Assembly (NCBI RefSeq): GCF_000003605.2
Contig: NW_003132193.1
Coordinates: 1-39,721, forward strand
DNA from: Saccoglossus kowalevskii
Taxonomy: Eukaryota; Hemichordata; Enteropneusta; Harrimaniidae
DNA length: 39,721 nt
Direction of reading: 5' to 3'
Notes under the pieces: generated by a model
What the model was told of the DNA's origin: nothing
What the model saw: the letters and a program-made list of their open reading frames with translations, nothing else
Database searches by the model: none
Program-made: the position numbers and the translations under genes
Shown here: positions 10,820-24,776 of the stretch, in pieces
Layout of the letters: each line of letters opens with the position of its first letter
How positions within the stretch are numbered: the stretch's first letter is position 1

Positions 10820-11937
10820 AGTAAAAATACAGCATGGATACACCGTATCATGAGTAAAAATACAGCATGGATACACCGTATCATGAGTAAAAATACAGCA
10901 TGGATACACCGTATCATGAGTAAAAATACAGCATGGATACACCGTATCATGAGTAAAAATACAGCATGGATACACCGTATCATGAGTAAAAATACAGCAT
11001 GGATACACCGTATCATGAGTAAAAATACAGCATGGATACACCGTATCATGAGTAAAAATACAGCATGGATACACCGGATCATGAGTAAAAATAGAGCATG
11101 GATACACCGTATCATGAGTAAAAATACAGCATGGATACACCGTATCATGAGTGAAAATACAGCATGGATACACCGTATCATGAGTAAAAATACAGCATGG
11201 ATACACCGTATCATGAGTAAAAATACAGCATGGATACACCGTATCATGAGTAAAAATACAGCATGGATACACCGTATCATGAGTAAAAATACAGCATGGA
11301 TACACCGTATCATGAGTAAAAATACAGCATGGATACACCGTATCATGAGTAAAAATACAGCATGGATACACCGTATCATGAGTAAAAATACAGCATGGAT
11401 ACACCGTATCAGGAGTAAAAATACATCATGGATACACCGTATCATGAGCAAATATACATCATGGATACACCGTATCATGAGTAAAAATACAGCATGGATA
11501 CACTGTATCATGAGTAAAAATACAGCATGGATACACCGTATCATGAGCAAATATACATCATGGATACACCGTATCATGAGCAAATATACATCATGGATAC
11601 ACCGTATCATGAGTAAAAATACAGCATGGATACACCGTATCATGAGTAAAATACAGCATGGATACACCGTATCATGAGTAAAAATACAGCATGGATACAC
11701 CGTATCATGAGTAAAAATACAGCATGGATACACCGTATCATGAGTAAAAATACAGCATGGATACACCGTATCATGAGTAAAAATACAGCATGGATACACC
11801 GTATCATGAGTAAAAATACAGCATGGATACACCGTATCAGGAGTGGAAATACAGCATGGATACACCGTATCATGAGTAAAAATACAGCATGGATACACCA
11901 TATCACTAGTGAAAATACAGCATGGATACACCGTATC

Positions 11938-12103
11938 ATGAATAATAATACATCATGGATAAAACTGTATCATGAGTAAAAATACAGCAACGATACACCG
12001 TATCACGAGTAACAATACAGCATGGATACACCGTATCATGAGTAAAAATACAGCATGGATACACCATATCACGAGTGAAAATACAGCATGGACACACCGT
12101 ATC
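11938..12103 (+). repeat. 166-bp short HOR (5 units), copy 1
   Basis: 34-bp unit, AACG unit, SNN unit, MSK ending CACCATATC, and TSEN ending GGACACACCG, followed by another 34-bp unit at 12104. The block at 31179-31344 has the same order and the same GGACACACCG change (offset 19241). Confidence 0.88.
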
Positions 12104-12137
12104 ATGAATAATAATACATCATGGATAAAACTGTATC

Positions 12138-15100
12138 ATGAGTAAAAATACAGCATGGATACATCGTATCATGAGTAAAAATACAGCAACGATACACCGT
12201 ATCACGAGTAACAATACAGCATGGATACACCGTATCATGAGTAAAAATACAGCATGGATACACCGTATCACGAGTGAAAATACAGCATGGATACACCGTA
12301 TCATGAGTAAAAATACAGCATGGATATACCGTATCATAAGTAAAAATACAGCATGGATACACCGTATCATGAGTAAAAATACAGCATGGATACACCGTAT
12401 CATGAGTAAAAATACAGCATGGATACACCGTATCATGAGTAAAAATACAGCATGGATATACCGTATCATAAGTAAAAATACAGCATGGATGCACCGTATC
12501 ACGAGTGAAAATACAGCATGGATACACCATATCATGAGCAAATATACATCATGGATACACCGTATCATGAGTAAAAATACAGCATGGATACACCGTATCA
12601 TAAGAAAAAATACAGCATGGATGCACCGTCTCACGAGTGAAAATACAGCATGGATACACCGTATCAAGAGTAAAAATACAGCATGGATACACCGTATCAG
12701 GAGTAAAAATACAGCATGGATACACCGTATCATGAGTGAAAATACATCATGGATACACCATATCATAAGTAAAAATACAGCATGGATACACCGTATCATG
12801 AGTGAAAATACATCGTGGATACACCGTATCATAAGCAATTATACATCATGGATACACCGTATCATGAGTGAAAATACAGCATGGATACACCGTATCACGA
12901 GTAAAAATACAGCATGGATACACCGTATCACGAGTAAAAATACAGCATGGATACACCGTGTCATGAGTGAAAATACATCATGGATACACCGTATCATGAG
13001 TAAAAATACATCATGGATACACCGTATTACGAGTAAAAATACAGCATGGATACACCGTATCATGAGTAAAAATACATGATGGATACACCGTATCATGAGT
13101 AAAAATACATCATGGATACACCGTATCATGAGTGAAAATACAGCATGGATACACCGTATCATGAGTAAAAATACATCATGGATACACCGTATCATGAGTA
13201 AAAATACATTATGGATACACCGTATCACGAGTAAAAATACAGCATGGATACATCGTATCATGAGTGAAAATACAGCATGGATACACCGTATCACGAGTAA
13301 AAATACAGCATGGATACACCGTATCACGAGTAAAAATACAGCATGGATACACCATATTACGAGTGAAAATACAGCATGGATACACCGTATCATGAGTAAA
13401 AATACAGCATGGATACACCGTATCATGAGTGAAAATACATCATGGATACACCATATGACGAGTAAATATACATCATGGATACACCGTATCATAAGTAAAA
13501 ATACAGCATGGATACACCGTATCATGAGTAAAAATACAGCATGGATACACCGTATCATGAGTGAAAATACAGCATGGATACACCGTATCATGAGTAAAAA
13601 TACATCATGGATACACCGTATCATGAGTAAAAATACAGCATTGATACAGCGTATCATGAGTAAATATACAGCATGGATACACCATATCATGAGTAAAAAT
13701 ACAGCATTGATACACCGTATCATGAGTAAAAATATAGCATGGATATACCGTATCATGAGTAAAAATACAGCAACGATACACCGTATCACGAGTAAAAATA
13801 CAGCATGGATACACCGTATCATGAGTAAAAATACGGCATGGATACACCGTATCATGTGTAAAAATACAGCATGGATACACTGTATCATGAGTAAAAATAC
13901 AGCATGGATACACCGTATCATGAGTAAAAATACAGCATGGATACACCGTATCATGAGTAAAAATACAGCATGGATACACCGTATCATAAGTAAAAATACA
14001 GCATGGATACACCGTATCATGAGTGAAAATACAGCATGGATACACCGTATCACGAGTAAAAATACAGCATGGATGCACCGTCTCATGAGTGAAAATACAG
14101 CATGGATACACCGTATCAAGAGTAAAAATACAGCATGGATACACCGTATCAGGAGTAAAAATACAGCATGGATACACCGTATCATGAGTGAAAATACATC
14201 ATGGATACACCATATCATAAGTAAAAATACAGCATGGATACACCGTATCATGAGTGAAAATACATCGTGGATACACCGTATCATAAGCAATTATACATCA
14301 TGGATACACCGTATCATGAGTGAAAATACAGCATGGATACACCGTATCACGAGTAAAAATACAGCATGGATACACCGTATCACGAGTAAAAATACAGCAT
14401 GGATACACCGTGTCATGAGTGAAAATACATCATGGATACACCGTATCATGAGTAAAAATACATCATGGATACACCGTATTACGAGTAAAAATACAGCATG
14501 GATACACCGTATCATGAGTAAAAATACGGCATGGATACACCGTATCATGAGTAAAAATACAGCATGGATACACCGTATCATGAGTAAAATACAGCATGGA
14601 TACACCGTATCATGAGTAAAAATACAGCATGGATACACCGTATCATGAGTAAAAATACAGCATGGATACACCGTATCATGAGTAAAAATACAGCATGGAT
14701 ACACCGTATCATGAGTAAAAATACAGCATGGATACACCGTATCATGAGTGAAAATACAGCATGGATACACCGTATCACGAGTGAAAATACAGCATGGATA
14801 CACCGTATCACGAGTGAAAATACAGCATGGATACACCGTATCACGAGTGAAAATACAGCATGAATACACCGTATCACAAGTGAAAATACAGCATGGATAC
14901 ACCGTATCACGAGTGAAAATACAGCATGGATATACCGTATCATAAGTAAAAATACAGCATGGATACACCGTATCATGAGTAAAAATACAGCATGGATACA
15001 CCGTATCATGAGTAAAAATACAGCATGGATACACCGTATCATGAGTAAAAATACAGCATGGATATACCGTATCATAAGTAAAAATACAGCATGGATGCAC

Positions 15101-15996
15101 CGTATCACGAGTGAAAATACAGCATGGATACACCATATCATGAGCAAATATACATCATGGATACACCGTATCATGAGTAAAAATACAGCATGGATACACC
15201 GTATCATAAGAAAAAATACAGCATGGATGCACCGTCTCACGAGTGAAAATACAGCATGGATACACCGTATCAAGAGTAAAAATACAGCATGGATACACCG
15301 TATCAGGAGTAAAAATACAGCATGGATACACCGTATCATGAGTGAAAATACATCATGGATACACCATATCATAAGTAAAAATACAGCATGGATACACCGT
15401 ATCACGAGTAAAAATACTGCATGGATACACCGTATCACGAGTAAAAATACAGCATGGATACACAGTATCACGAGTGAAAATACAGCATGGATACACCGTA
15501 TCATGAGTAAAAATACAGCATGGATACACCGTATCATGAGTAAAAATACAGCATGGATACACCGTATCATGAGTGAAAATACATCATGGATACACCGTAT
15601 GACGAGCAAATATACATCATGGATACACCGTATCACGAGTGAAAATACAGCATGGATACACCGTATCATAAGTAAAATACAGAATGGATACACCGTATCA
15701 TAAGTAAAAATACAGCATGGATACACCGTATCATGAGTAAAAATACAGCATGGATACACCGTATCATGAGTAAAAATACATCATGGATACACCGTATCAT
15801 GAGTAAAAATACAGGATGGATACACCGTATCATGAGTAAAAATACATCATGGATACACCGTATCATGAGTAAAAATACAGCATGGATACACCGTATCAGG
15901 AGTGGAAATACAGCATGGATACACCGTATCATGAGTAAAAATACAGCATGGATACACCATATCACGAGTGAAAATACAGCATGGATACACCGTATC
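12138..15996 (+). repeat. HOR domain C1, 3.9 kb without 34-bp units
   Basis: Rich in ATGAGTGAAAATACATC units, ATAAGCAATTATACATC units (about 12832 and 14284), CACCGTGTC units and CGTATTACG units. A subset of about 400 bp recurs inside it: 12656-13060 and 14104-14510 are 44 units (1452 bp) apart. Private markers include ACATTATGG (about 13207), GCATTGATAC (about 13639) and ATGTGTAAAAATAC (about 13854). From about 12310 to 14060 it is copied at 16962-18712. Confidence 0.88.
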
Positions 15997-16690
15997 ATGA
16001 ATAATAATACATCATGGATAAAACCGTATCATGAGTAAAAATACAGCATGGATACATCGTATCATGAGTAAAAATACAGCAACGATACACCGTATCACGA
16101 GTAACAATACAGCATGGATACACCGTATCATGAGTAAAAATACAGCATGGATACACCGTATCATAAGTAAAAATACAGCATGGATGCACCGTATCACGAG
16201 TGAAAATACAGCATGGATACACCGTATCATGAGCAAATATAAATCATGGATACACCGTATCATGAGTAAAAATACAGCATGGATACACCGTATCACGAGT
16301 AAAAATACAGCATGGATACACCATATCACGAGTAAAAATACAGCATGGATACACAGTATCACGAGTGAAAATACAGCATGGATACACCGTATCATGAGTA
16401 AAAATACAGCATGGATACACCGTATCATGAGTAAAAATACAGCATGGATACATCGTATCATGAGTAAAAATACAGCAACGATACACCGTATCACGAGTAA
16501 CAATACAGCATGGATACACCGTATCATGAGTAAAAATACAGCATGGATACACAGTATCACGAGTGAAAATACAGCATGGATACACCGTATCATGAGTAAA
16601 AATACAGCAACGACACACCGTATCACGAGTAACAATACAGCATGGATACACCGTATCATGAGTAAAAATACAGCATGCATACACCGTATC
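15997..16690 (+). repeat. Domain A type segment between C-type domains
   Basis: It opens with a 34-bp unit and follows the order seen at 1730-2360, including the trimer at 16163 and the GCAACGACAC variant at 16607. It ends with a private GCATGCATAC unit before C-type units resume. This is an island of one HOR family inside another. Confidence 0.85.
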
Positions 16691-16961
16691 ATGAGTGAAA
16701 ATACAGCATGGATACACCGTATCACGAGTGAAAATACAGCATGGATACACCGTATCATGAGTGAAAATACAGCATGGATACACCGTATCACGAGAGAAAA
16801 TACAGCATGAATACACCGTATCACAAGTGAAAATACAGCATGGATACACCGTATCACGAGTGAAAATACAGCATGGATACACCGTATCATGAGTAAAAAT
16901 ACAGCATGAATACACCGTATCACAAGTGAAAATACAGCATGGATACACCGTATCACGAGTG

Positions 16962-18712
16962 AAAATACAGCATGGATATACCGTATCATAAGTAAAAATA
17001 CAGCATGGATACACCGTATCATGAGTAAAAATACAGCATGGATACACCGTATCATGAGTAAAAATACAGCATGGATACACCGTATCATGAGTAAAAATAC
17101 AGCATGGATATACCGTATCATAAGTAAAAATACAGCATGGATGCACCGTATCACGAGTGAAAATACAGCATGGATACACCATATCATGAGCAAATATACA
17201 TCATGGATACACCGTATCATGAGTAAAAATACAGCATGGATACACCGTATCATAAGTAAAAATACAGCATGGATGCACCGTCTCATGAGTGAAAATACAG
17301 CATGGATACACCGTATCAAGAGTAAAAATACAGCATGGATACACCGTATCAGGAGTAAAAATACAGCATGGATACACCGTATCATGAGTGAAAATACATC
17401 ATGGATACACCATATCATAAGTAAAAATACAGCATGGATACACCGTATCATGAGTGAAAATACATCGTGGATACACCGTATCATAAGCAATTATACATCA
17501 TGGATACACCGTATCATGAGTGAAAATACAGCATGGATACACCGTATCACGAGTAAAAATACAGCATGGATACACCGTATGACGAGTAAAAATACAGCAT
17601 GGATACACCGTGTCATGAGTGAAAATACATCATGGATACACCGTATCATGAGTAAAAATACATCATGGATACACCGTATTACGAGTAAAAATACAGCATG
17701 GATACACCGTATCATGAGTAAAAATACATGATGGATACACCGTATCATGAGTAAAAATACATCATGGATACACCGTATCATGAGTGAAAATACAGCATGG
17801 ATACACCGTATCATGAGTAAAAATACATCATGGATACACCGTATCATGAGTAAAAATACATTATGGATACACCGTATCACGAGTAAAAATACAGCATGGA
17901 TACATCGTATCATGAATGAAAATACAGCATGGATACACCGTATCACGAGTAAAAATACAGCATGGATACACCGTATCACGAGTAAAAATACAGCATGGAT
18001 ACACCATATTACGAGTGAAAATACAGCATGGATACACCGTATCATGAGTAAAAATACAGCATGGATACACCGTATCATGAGTGAAAATACATCATGGATA
18101 CACCATATGACGAGTAAATATACATCATGGATACACCGTATCATAAGTAAAAATACAGCATGGATACACCGTATCATGAGTAAAAATACAGCATGGATAC
18201 ACCGTATCATGAGTGAAAATACAGCATGGATACACCGTATCATGAGTAAAAATACATCATGGATACACCGTATCATGAGTAAAAATACAGCATTGATACA
18301 GCGTATCATGAGTAAATATACAGCATGGATACACCATATCATGAGTAAAAATACAGCATTGATACACCGTATCATGAGTAAAAATATAGCATGGATATAC
18401 CGTATCATGAGTAAAAATACAGCAACGATACACCGTATCACGAGTAAAAATACAGCATGGATACACCGTATCATGAGTAAAAATACGGCATGGATACACC
18501 GTATCATGTGTAAAAATACAGCATGGATACACTGTATCATGAGTAAAAATACAGCATGGATACACCGTATCATGAGTAAAAATACAGCATGGATACACCG
18601 TATCATGAGTAAAAATACAGCATGGATACACCGTATCATAAGTAAAAATACAGCATGGATACACCGTATCATGAGTGAAAATACAGCATGGATACACCGT
18701 ATCACGAGTGAA
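16962..18712 (+). repeat. 1.75-kb segmental copy of 12310-14060
   Basis: Aligned at a constant offset of 4652, the two segments agree in unit order and in rare markers: GGATATACCG, CACCGTCTC, ATAAGCAATTATAC, CACCGTGTC, ACATGATGG, ACATTATGG, GCATTGATACAGCG and ATGTGTAAAAATAC. I saw only a few differences: AAGAAAAAAT against AAGTAAAAAT, CTCACGAG against CTCATGAG, TATCACGAG against TATGACGAG, and ATGAGTGAA against ATGAATGAA. The offset is one base short of 141 units, explained by the deletions at 14580 and 15668 and the insertion at 15997. Confidence 0.88.
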
Positions 18713-20221
18713 AATACAGCATGGATACACCGTATCATGAGTGAAAATACAGCATGGATACACCGTATCACGAGTGAAAATACAGCATGAATACACCGTA
18801 TCACAAGTGAAAATACAGCATGGATACACCGTATAACGAGTGAAAATACAGCATGGATACACCGTATCATGAGTAAAAATACAGCATGGATACACCGTAT
18901 CATGAGTAAAAATACAGCATGGATACACCGTATCACGAGTGAAAATACAGCATGGATACACCGTATCATGAGTAAAAATACAGCATGGATACACCGTATC
19001 ATGAGTAAAAATACAGCATGGATACACCGTATCATGAGTAAAAATACAGCATGGATACACCGTATCATGAGTAAAAATACAGCATGGATACACCGTATCA
19101 TAAGTAAAAATACAGCATAGATACACCGTATCATAAGTAAAAATACAGCATGGATACACCGTATCATAAGTAAAAATACAACATGGATACACCGTATCAT
19201 GAGTAAAAATACAGCATGGACGCACCGTATCACAAGTGAAAATACAGCATGGATACACCGTATCATGAGCAAAAATACATCATGGATACACCGTATGATG
19301 AGCAAATATACATCATGGATACACCGTATCATAAGTAAAAATACAGCATGGATACACCGTATGATGAGCAAATATACATCATGGATACACCGTATCATAA
19401 GTAAAAATACAGCATGGATACACCGTATCATAAGTAAAAATACAGCATGGATACACCGTATCATGAGTAAAAATACAGCATGGATACACCGTATCATGAG
19501 TAAAAATACAGCATGGATGCACCGTATCATAAGTAAAAATACAGCATGGATACACCATATCATGAGTAAAAATACAGCATGGATACACCGTATCATAAGT
19601 AAAAATACAGCATGGATACACCGTATCATGAGTAAAAATACAGCATAGATACACCGTATCATAAGTAAAAATACAGCATGGATACACCGTATCATGAGTA
19701 AAAATACAGCATGGATACACCGTATCATGAGTAAAAATACAGCATGGATACACCGTATCATGAGTAAAAATACAGCATGGATACACCGTATCATGAGTAA
19801 AAATACAGCATGGATACACCGTATCATGAGTAAAAATACATCATGGATACACCGTATCATGAGTAAAAATACAGCATGGATACACCGTATCATGAGTAAA
19901 AATACAGCATGGATACACCGTATCATGAGTAAAAATACAGCATGGATACACCGTATCATGAGTAAAAATACAGCATGGATACACCGTAACATGAGTAAAA
20001 ATACAGCATGGATACACCGTATCATGAGTAAAAATACAGCAACGATACACCGTATCACGAGTAACAATATAGCATGGATACACCGTATCATGAGTAAAAA
20101 TACAGCATGGATACACCGTATCAGGAGTGGAAATACAGCATGGATACACAGTATCATGAGTAAAAATACAGCATGGATACACCATATCACGAGTGAAAAT
20201 ACAGCATGGATACACCGTATC
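18713..20221 (+). repeat. Mixed C/B-type stretch
   Basis: Alternating ATGAGTGAAA and ACGAGTGAAA units run to a GCATGAATACACCG unit with ACAAGT (about 18787). The B-type segment at 19199 follows, then consensus units, then an AACATGAG unit (about 19988) and the end part of a 12-mer leading to the 34-bp unit at 20222. The part about 18475-18950 is copied at 38710-39185. Confidence 0.8.
19199..19648 (+). repeat. Domain B segment, distant copy
   Basis: Same length and unit order as 8702-9151, without that copy's GGAAACACC change. The upstream unit reads ACAACATGG, as does the unit before 9461, so the closer relative upstream is the 9461 copy. The identity is consistent with a segmental copy rather than independent drift. 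Confidence 0.85.
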
Positions 20222-20617
20222 ATGAATAATAATACATCATGGATAAAACTGTATCATGAGTAAAAATACAGCATGGATACATCGTATCATGAGTAAAAAT
20301 ACAGCAACGATACACCGTATCACGAGTAACAATACAGCATGGATACACCGTATCATGAGTAAAAATACAGCATGGATACACCGTATCACGAGTGAAAATA
20401 CAGCATGGATACACCGTATCATGAGTAAAAACACAGCAACGATACACCGTATCACGAGTAACAATACAGCATGGATACACCGTATCATGAGTAAAAATAC
20501 AGCATGGATACACCGTATCAGGAGTGGAAATACAGCATGGATACACCGTATCATGAGTAAAAATACAGCATGATACACCATATCACGAGTGAAAATACAG
20601 CATGGATACACCGTATC
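20222..20617 (+). repeat. 396-bp 12-mer HOR with one-base deletion
   Basis: 12-mer order as at 2422, but with MSK instead of MTK in unit 9. The eleventh unit lost a G, so it reads GCATGATACACC at about 20570. The following unit after the next 34-bp marker has AAATTCAGC (about 20660). Both changes are shared with 24381-24776. Confidence 0.9.
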
Positions 20618-20651
20618 ATGAATAATAATACATCATGGATAAAACCGTATC

Positions 20652-21608
20652 ATGAGTAAAAATTCAGCATGGATACATCGTATCATGAGTAAAAACACAG
20701 CAACGATACACCGTATCACGAGAAACAATACAGCATGGATACACCGTATCATGAGTAAAAATACAGCATGGATACACCGTATGATGAGCAAATATACATC
20801 ATGGATACACCGTATCATAAGTAAAAATACAGCATGGATACACTGTATCATAAGTAAAAATACAGCATGGATACACCGTATCATGAGTAAAAATACAGCA
20901 TGGATACACCGTATCATGAGTAAAAATACAGCATGGATGCACCGTATCATAAGTAAAAATACAGCATGGATACACCATATCATGAGTAAAAATACAGCAT
21001 GGATACACCGTATTATAAGCAAAAATACAGCATGGATACACCGTATCATGAGTAAAAATACAGCATGGATACACCGTATCATAAGTAAAAATACAGCATG
21101 GATGCACCGTATCACGAGTGAAAATACAGCATGGATACACCGTATCATGAGCAAATATAAATCATGGATACACCGTATCATGAGTAAAAATACAGCATGG
21201 ATACACCGTATCACGAGTAAAAATGCAGCATGAATACACCGTATCACGAGTAAAAATACAGCATGGATACACCGTATCACGAGTGAAAATACAGCATGGA
21301 TACACCATATCACGAGTAAAAATACAGCATGGATACACCGTATCATGAGTAAAAATACAGCATGGATACACCGTATCATGAGTGAAAATACATCATGGAT
21401 ACACCGTATGACGAGCAAATATACATCATGGATACACCGTATCACGAGTGAAAATACAGCATGGATACACCATATCATAAGTAAAATACAGCATGGATAC
21501 ACCGTATCATAAGTAAAAATACAGCATGGATACACCGTATCATGAGCAAAAATACAGCATGGATACACCGTATCATGAGTAAAAATACATCATGGATAAA
21601 ACCGTATC
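20652..21608 (+). repeat. Mixed B/A-type stretch ending in a hybrid punctuating unit
   Basis: It starts with the AAATTCAGC unit and continues with ATGATGAGCAAATATAC and ATAAGT units, the AAATATAAATC trimer at 21081 and the 32-bp deletion unit at 21477. It ends with a hybrid 34-bp unit at 21575 that has an ordinary AGTAAAAATACATC head and the AAAACCG tail. The hybrid looks like a crossover product inside the unit. Confidence 0.82.
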
Positions 21609-21674
21609 ATGAGTAAAAATACAACATGGATACACCGTATCATGAGTAAAAATACATCATGGATACACCGTATC

Positions 21675-23359
21675 ATGAGTAAAAATACAGCATGGATACA
21701 CCGTATCATGAGTAAAAATACAGCATGGATACACCGTATCATGAGTAAAAATACAGCATGGATACACCGTATCACGTGTGAAAATACAGCATGGATACAC
21801 CGTATGATGAGTAAAAATACAGCAACGATACACCGTATCACGAGTAACAATACAGCATGGATACACCGTATCATGAGTAAAAATACAGCAACGATACACC
21901 GTATTACGTGTAAAAATACAGCATGGATACACCGTATCATAAGTAAAAATACAGCATGGATACACCGTATCATAAGTAAAAATACAGCATGGATACACCG
22001 TATCATGAGTAAAAATACAGCATGGATACACCGTATCATGAGTAAAAATACAGCATGGATACACCGTATCATGAGTAAAAATACAGCATGGATACACCGT
22101 ATCATGAGTAAAAATACAGCATGGATACACCGTATCATGAGTAAAAATACAGCATGGATACACCGTATCATAAGTAAAAATACAGCATAGATACACCGTA
22201 TCATAAGTAAAAATACAGCATGGATACACCGTATCATAAGTAAAAATACAGCATGCATACACCGTATCATGAGTAAAAATACAGCATGGACGCACCGTAT
22301 CACAAGTGAAAATACAGCATGGATACACCGTATCATGAGCAAAAATACATCATGGATACACCGTATGATGAGCAAATATACATCATGGATACACCGTATC
22401 ATAAGTAAAAAATACAGCATGGATACACCGTATGATGAGAAAATATACATCATGGATACACCGTATCATAAGTAAAAATACAGCATGGATACACCGTATC
22501 ATGAGTAAAAATACAGCATGGATACACCGTATCATGAGTAAAAATACAGCATGGATACACCGTATCATGAGTAAAAATACAGCATGGATACACCGTATCA
22601 CGTGTGAAAATACAGCATGGATACACCGTATGATGAGTAAAAATACAGCAACGATACACCGTATCACGAGTAACAATACAGCATGGATACACCGTATCAT
22701 GAGTAAAAATACAGCAACGATACACCGTATTACGTGTAAAAATACAGCATGGATACACCGTATCATAAGTAAAAATACAGCATGGATACACCGTATCATA
22801 AGTAAAAATACAGCATGGATACACCGTATCATAAGTAAAAATACAGCATGGATACACCGTATCATGAGTAAAAATACAGCATGGATACACAGTATCATGA
22901 GTAAAAATACAGCATGGATACACCGTATCATGAGTAAAAATACAGCATGGATACACCGTATCATGAGTAAAAATACAGCATGGATACACCGTATCATGAG
23001 TAAAAATACAGCATGGATACACCGTATCATAAGTAAAAATACAGCATAGATACACCGTATCATAAGTAAAAATACAGCATGGATACACCGTATCATAAGT
23101 AAAAATACAGCATGCATACACCGTATCATGAGTAAAAATACAGCATGGACGCACCGTATCACAAGTGAAAATACAGCATGGATACACCGTATCATGAGCA
23201 AAAATACATCATGGATACACCGTATGATGAGCAAATATACATCATGGATACACCGTATCATAAGTAAAAATACAGCATGGATACACCGTATGATGAGAAA
23301 ATATACATCATGGATACACCGTATCATAAGTAAAAATACAGCATGGATACACCGTATCA
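21675..23359 (+). repeat. Tandem duplication of about 25-26 units (826/859 bp)
   Basis: The marker units ACGTGTGAAAATAC (21774 and 22600) are 826 bp apart, and GGACGCACCG with ACAAGTG (22288 and 23147) are 859 bp apart. The first copy carries a six-A insertion at about 22405, and the second has one more ATAAGT unit, which together explain 25x33+1 and 26x33+1. Shared private changes are GCATGCATAC before GGACGC, and CGTATTACGTGTAAA. Confidence 0.87.
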
Positions 23360-24380
23360 TAAGTAAAAATACAGCATGGATACACCGTATCATGAGTAAA
23401 AATACAGCATGGATACACGGTATCATGAGTAAAAATACAGCATGGATGCACCGTATCATAAGTAAAAATACAGCATGGATACACCATATCATGAGTAAAA
23501 ATACAGCATGGATACACCGTATCATAAGTAAAAATACAGCATGGATACACCGTATCATGAGTAAAAATACAGCATGGATACACCGTATCATAAGTAAAAA
23601 ATACAGCATGGATGCACCGTATCACGAGTGAAAATACAGCATGGATACACCGTATCATGAGCAAATATAAATCATGGATACACCGTATCATGAGTAAAAA
23701 TACAGCATGGATACACCGTATCACGAGTAAAAATACAGCATGGATACACCGTATCACGAGTAAAAATACAGCATGGATACACCGTATCATGAGTAAAAAT
23801 ACAGCATGGATACACCGTATCATGAGTAAAAATACAGCATGGATACACCGTATCATGAGTGAAAATACATCATGGATACACCGTATGACGAGCAAATATA
23901 CATCATGGATACACCGTATTACGAGTGAAAATACAGCATGGATACACTGTATCATAAGTAAAATACAGCATGGATACACCGTATCATAAGTAAAAATACA
24001 GCATGGATACACCGTATCATGAGTAAAAATACAGCATGGATACACCGTATCATGAGTAAAAATACATCATGGATACACCGTATCATGAGTGAAATACAGC
24101 ATGGATACACAGTATCCTGAGTAAAAATACAGCATGGATACACCGTAACATGAGTAAAAATACAGCATGGATACACCGTATCATGAGTAAAAATACAGCA
24201 ACGATACACCGTATCACGAGTAACAATATAGCATGGATACACCGTATCATGAGTAAAAATACAGCATGGATACACCGTATCAGGAGTGGAAATACAGCAT
24301 GGATACACCGTATCATGAGTAAAAATACAGCATGGATACACCATATCACGAGTGAAAATACAGCATGGGTACACCGTATC

Positions 24381-24776
24381 ATGAATAATAATACATCATG
24401 GATAAAACTGTATCATGAGTAAAAATACAGCATGGATACATCGTATCATGAGTAAAAATACAGCAACGATACACCATATCACGAGTAACAATACAGCATG
24501 GATACACCGTATCATGAGTAAAAATACAGCATGGATACACCGTATCACGAGTGAAAATACAGCATGGATACACCGTATCATGAGTAAAAACACAGCAACG
24601 ATACACCGTATCACGAGTAACAATACAGCATGGATACACCGTATCATGAGTAAAAATACAGCATGGATACACCGTATCAGGAGTGGAAATACAGCATGGA
24701 TACACCGTATCATGAGTAAAAATACAGCATGATACACCATATCACGAGTGAAAATACAGCATGGATACACCGTATC
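24381..24776 (+). repeat. 396-bp 12-mer HOR, twin of 20222-20617
   Basis: It shares the GCATGATACACC deletion (about 24729) and the downstream AAATTCAGC (about 24819) with the block at 20222, at a constant offset of 4159. It differs at about 24472-24478, where CACCATATC replaces CACCGTATC. Confidence 0.9.

Larger units (their letters stand above)
10554..11937 (+). repeat. Most homogeneous block of consensus units
   Basis: About 42 units that nearly all start ATGAGTAAAAATAC and end GATACACCGTATC, with almost none of the ACG, GAA or AAC variants common elsewhere until the SGN and CACCATATC units at its right end. A pair of private changes in adjacent units (CACCGGATC then AATAGAGC) occurs at about 10646 and 11074, 428 bp apart. 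That is 13 units less one base, the base being lost in the short unit at 10719. This shows recent block duplication. Confidence 0.88.

Noticed and set aside
17491-20223. A 910-codon open frame on the - strand made of CIHAVFLLMIR-type repeats
   Set aside because: It is the stop-free - frame of the 33-bp unit, long only because no indel falls in this stretch. It overlaps equally good open frames on the + strand, has no non-repeat start or end domain, and unit variants change residues at all codon positions with no sign of synonymous bias.
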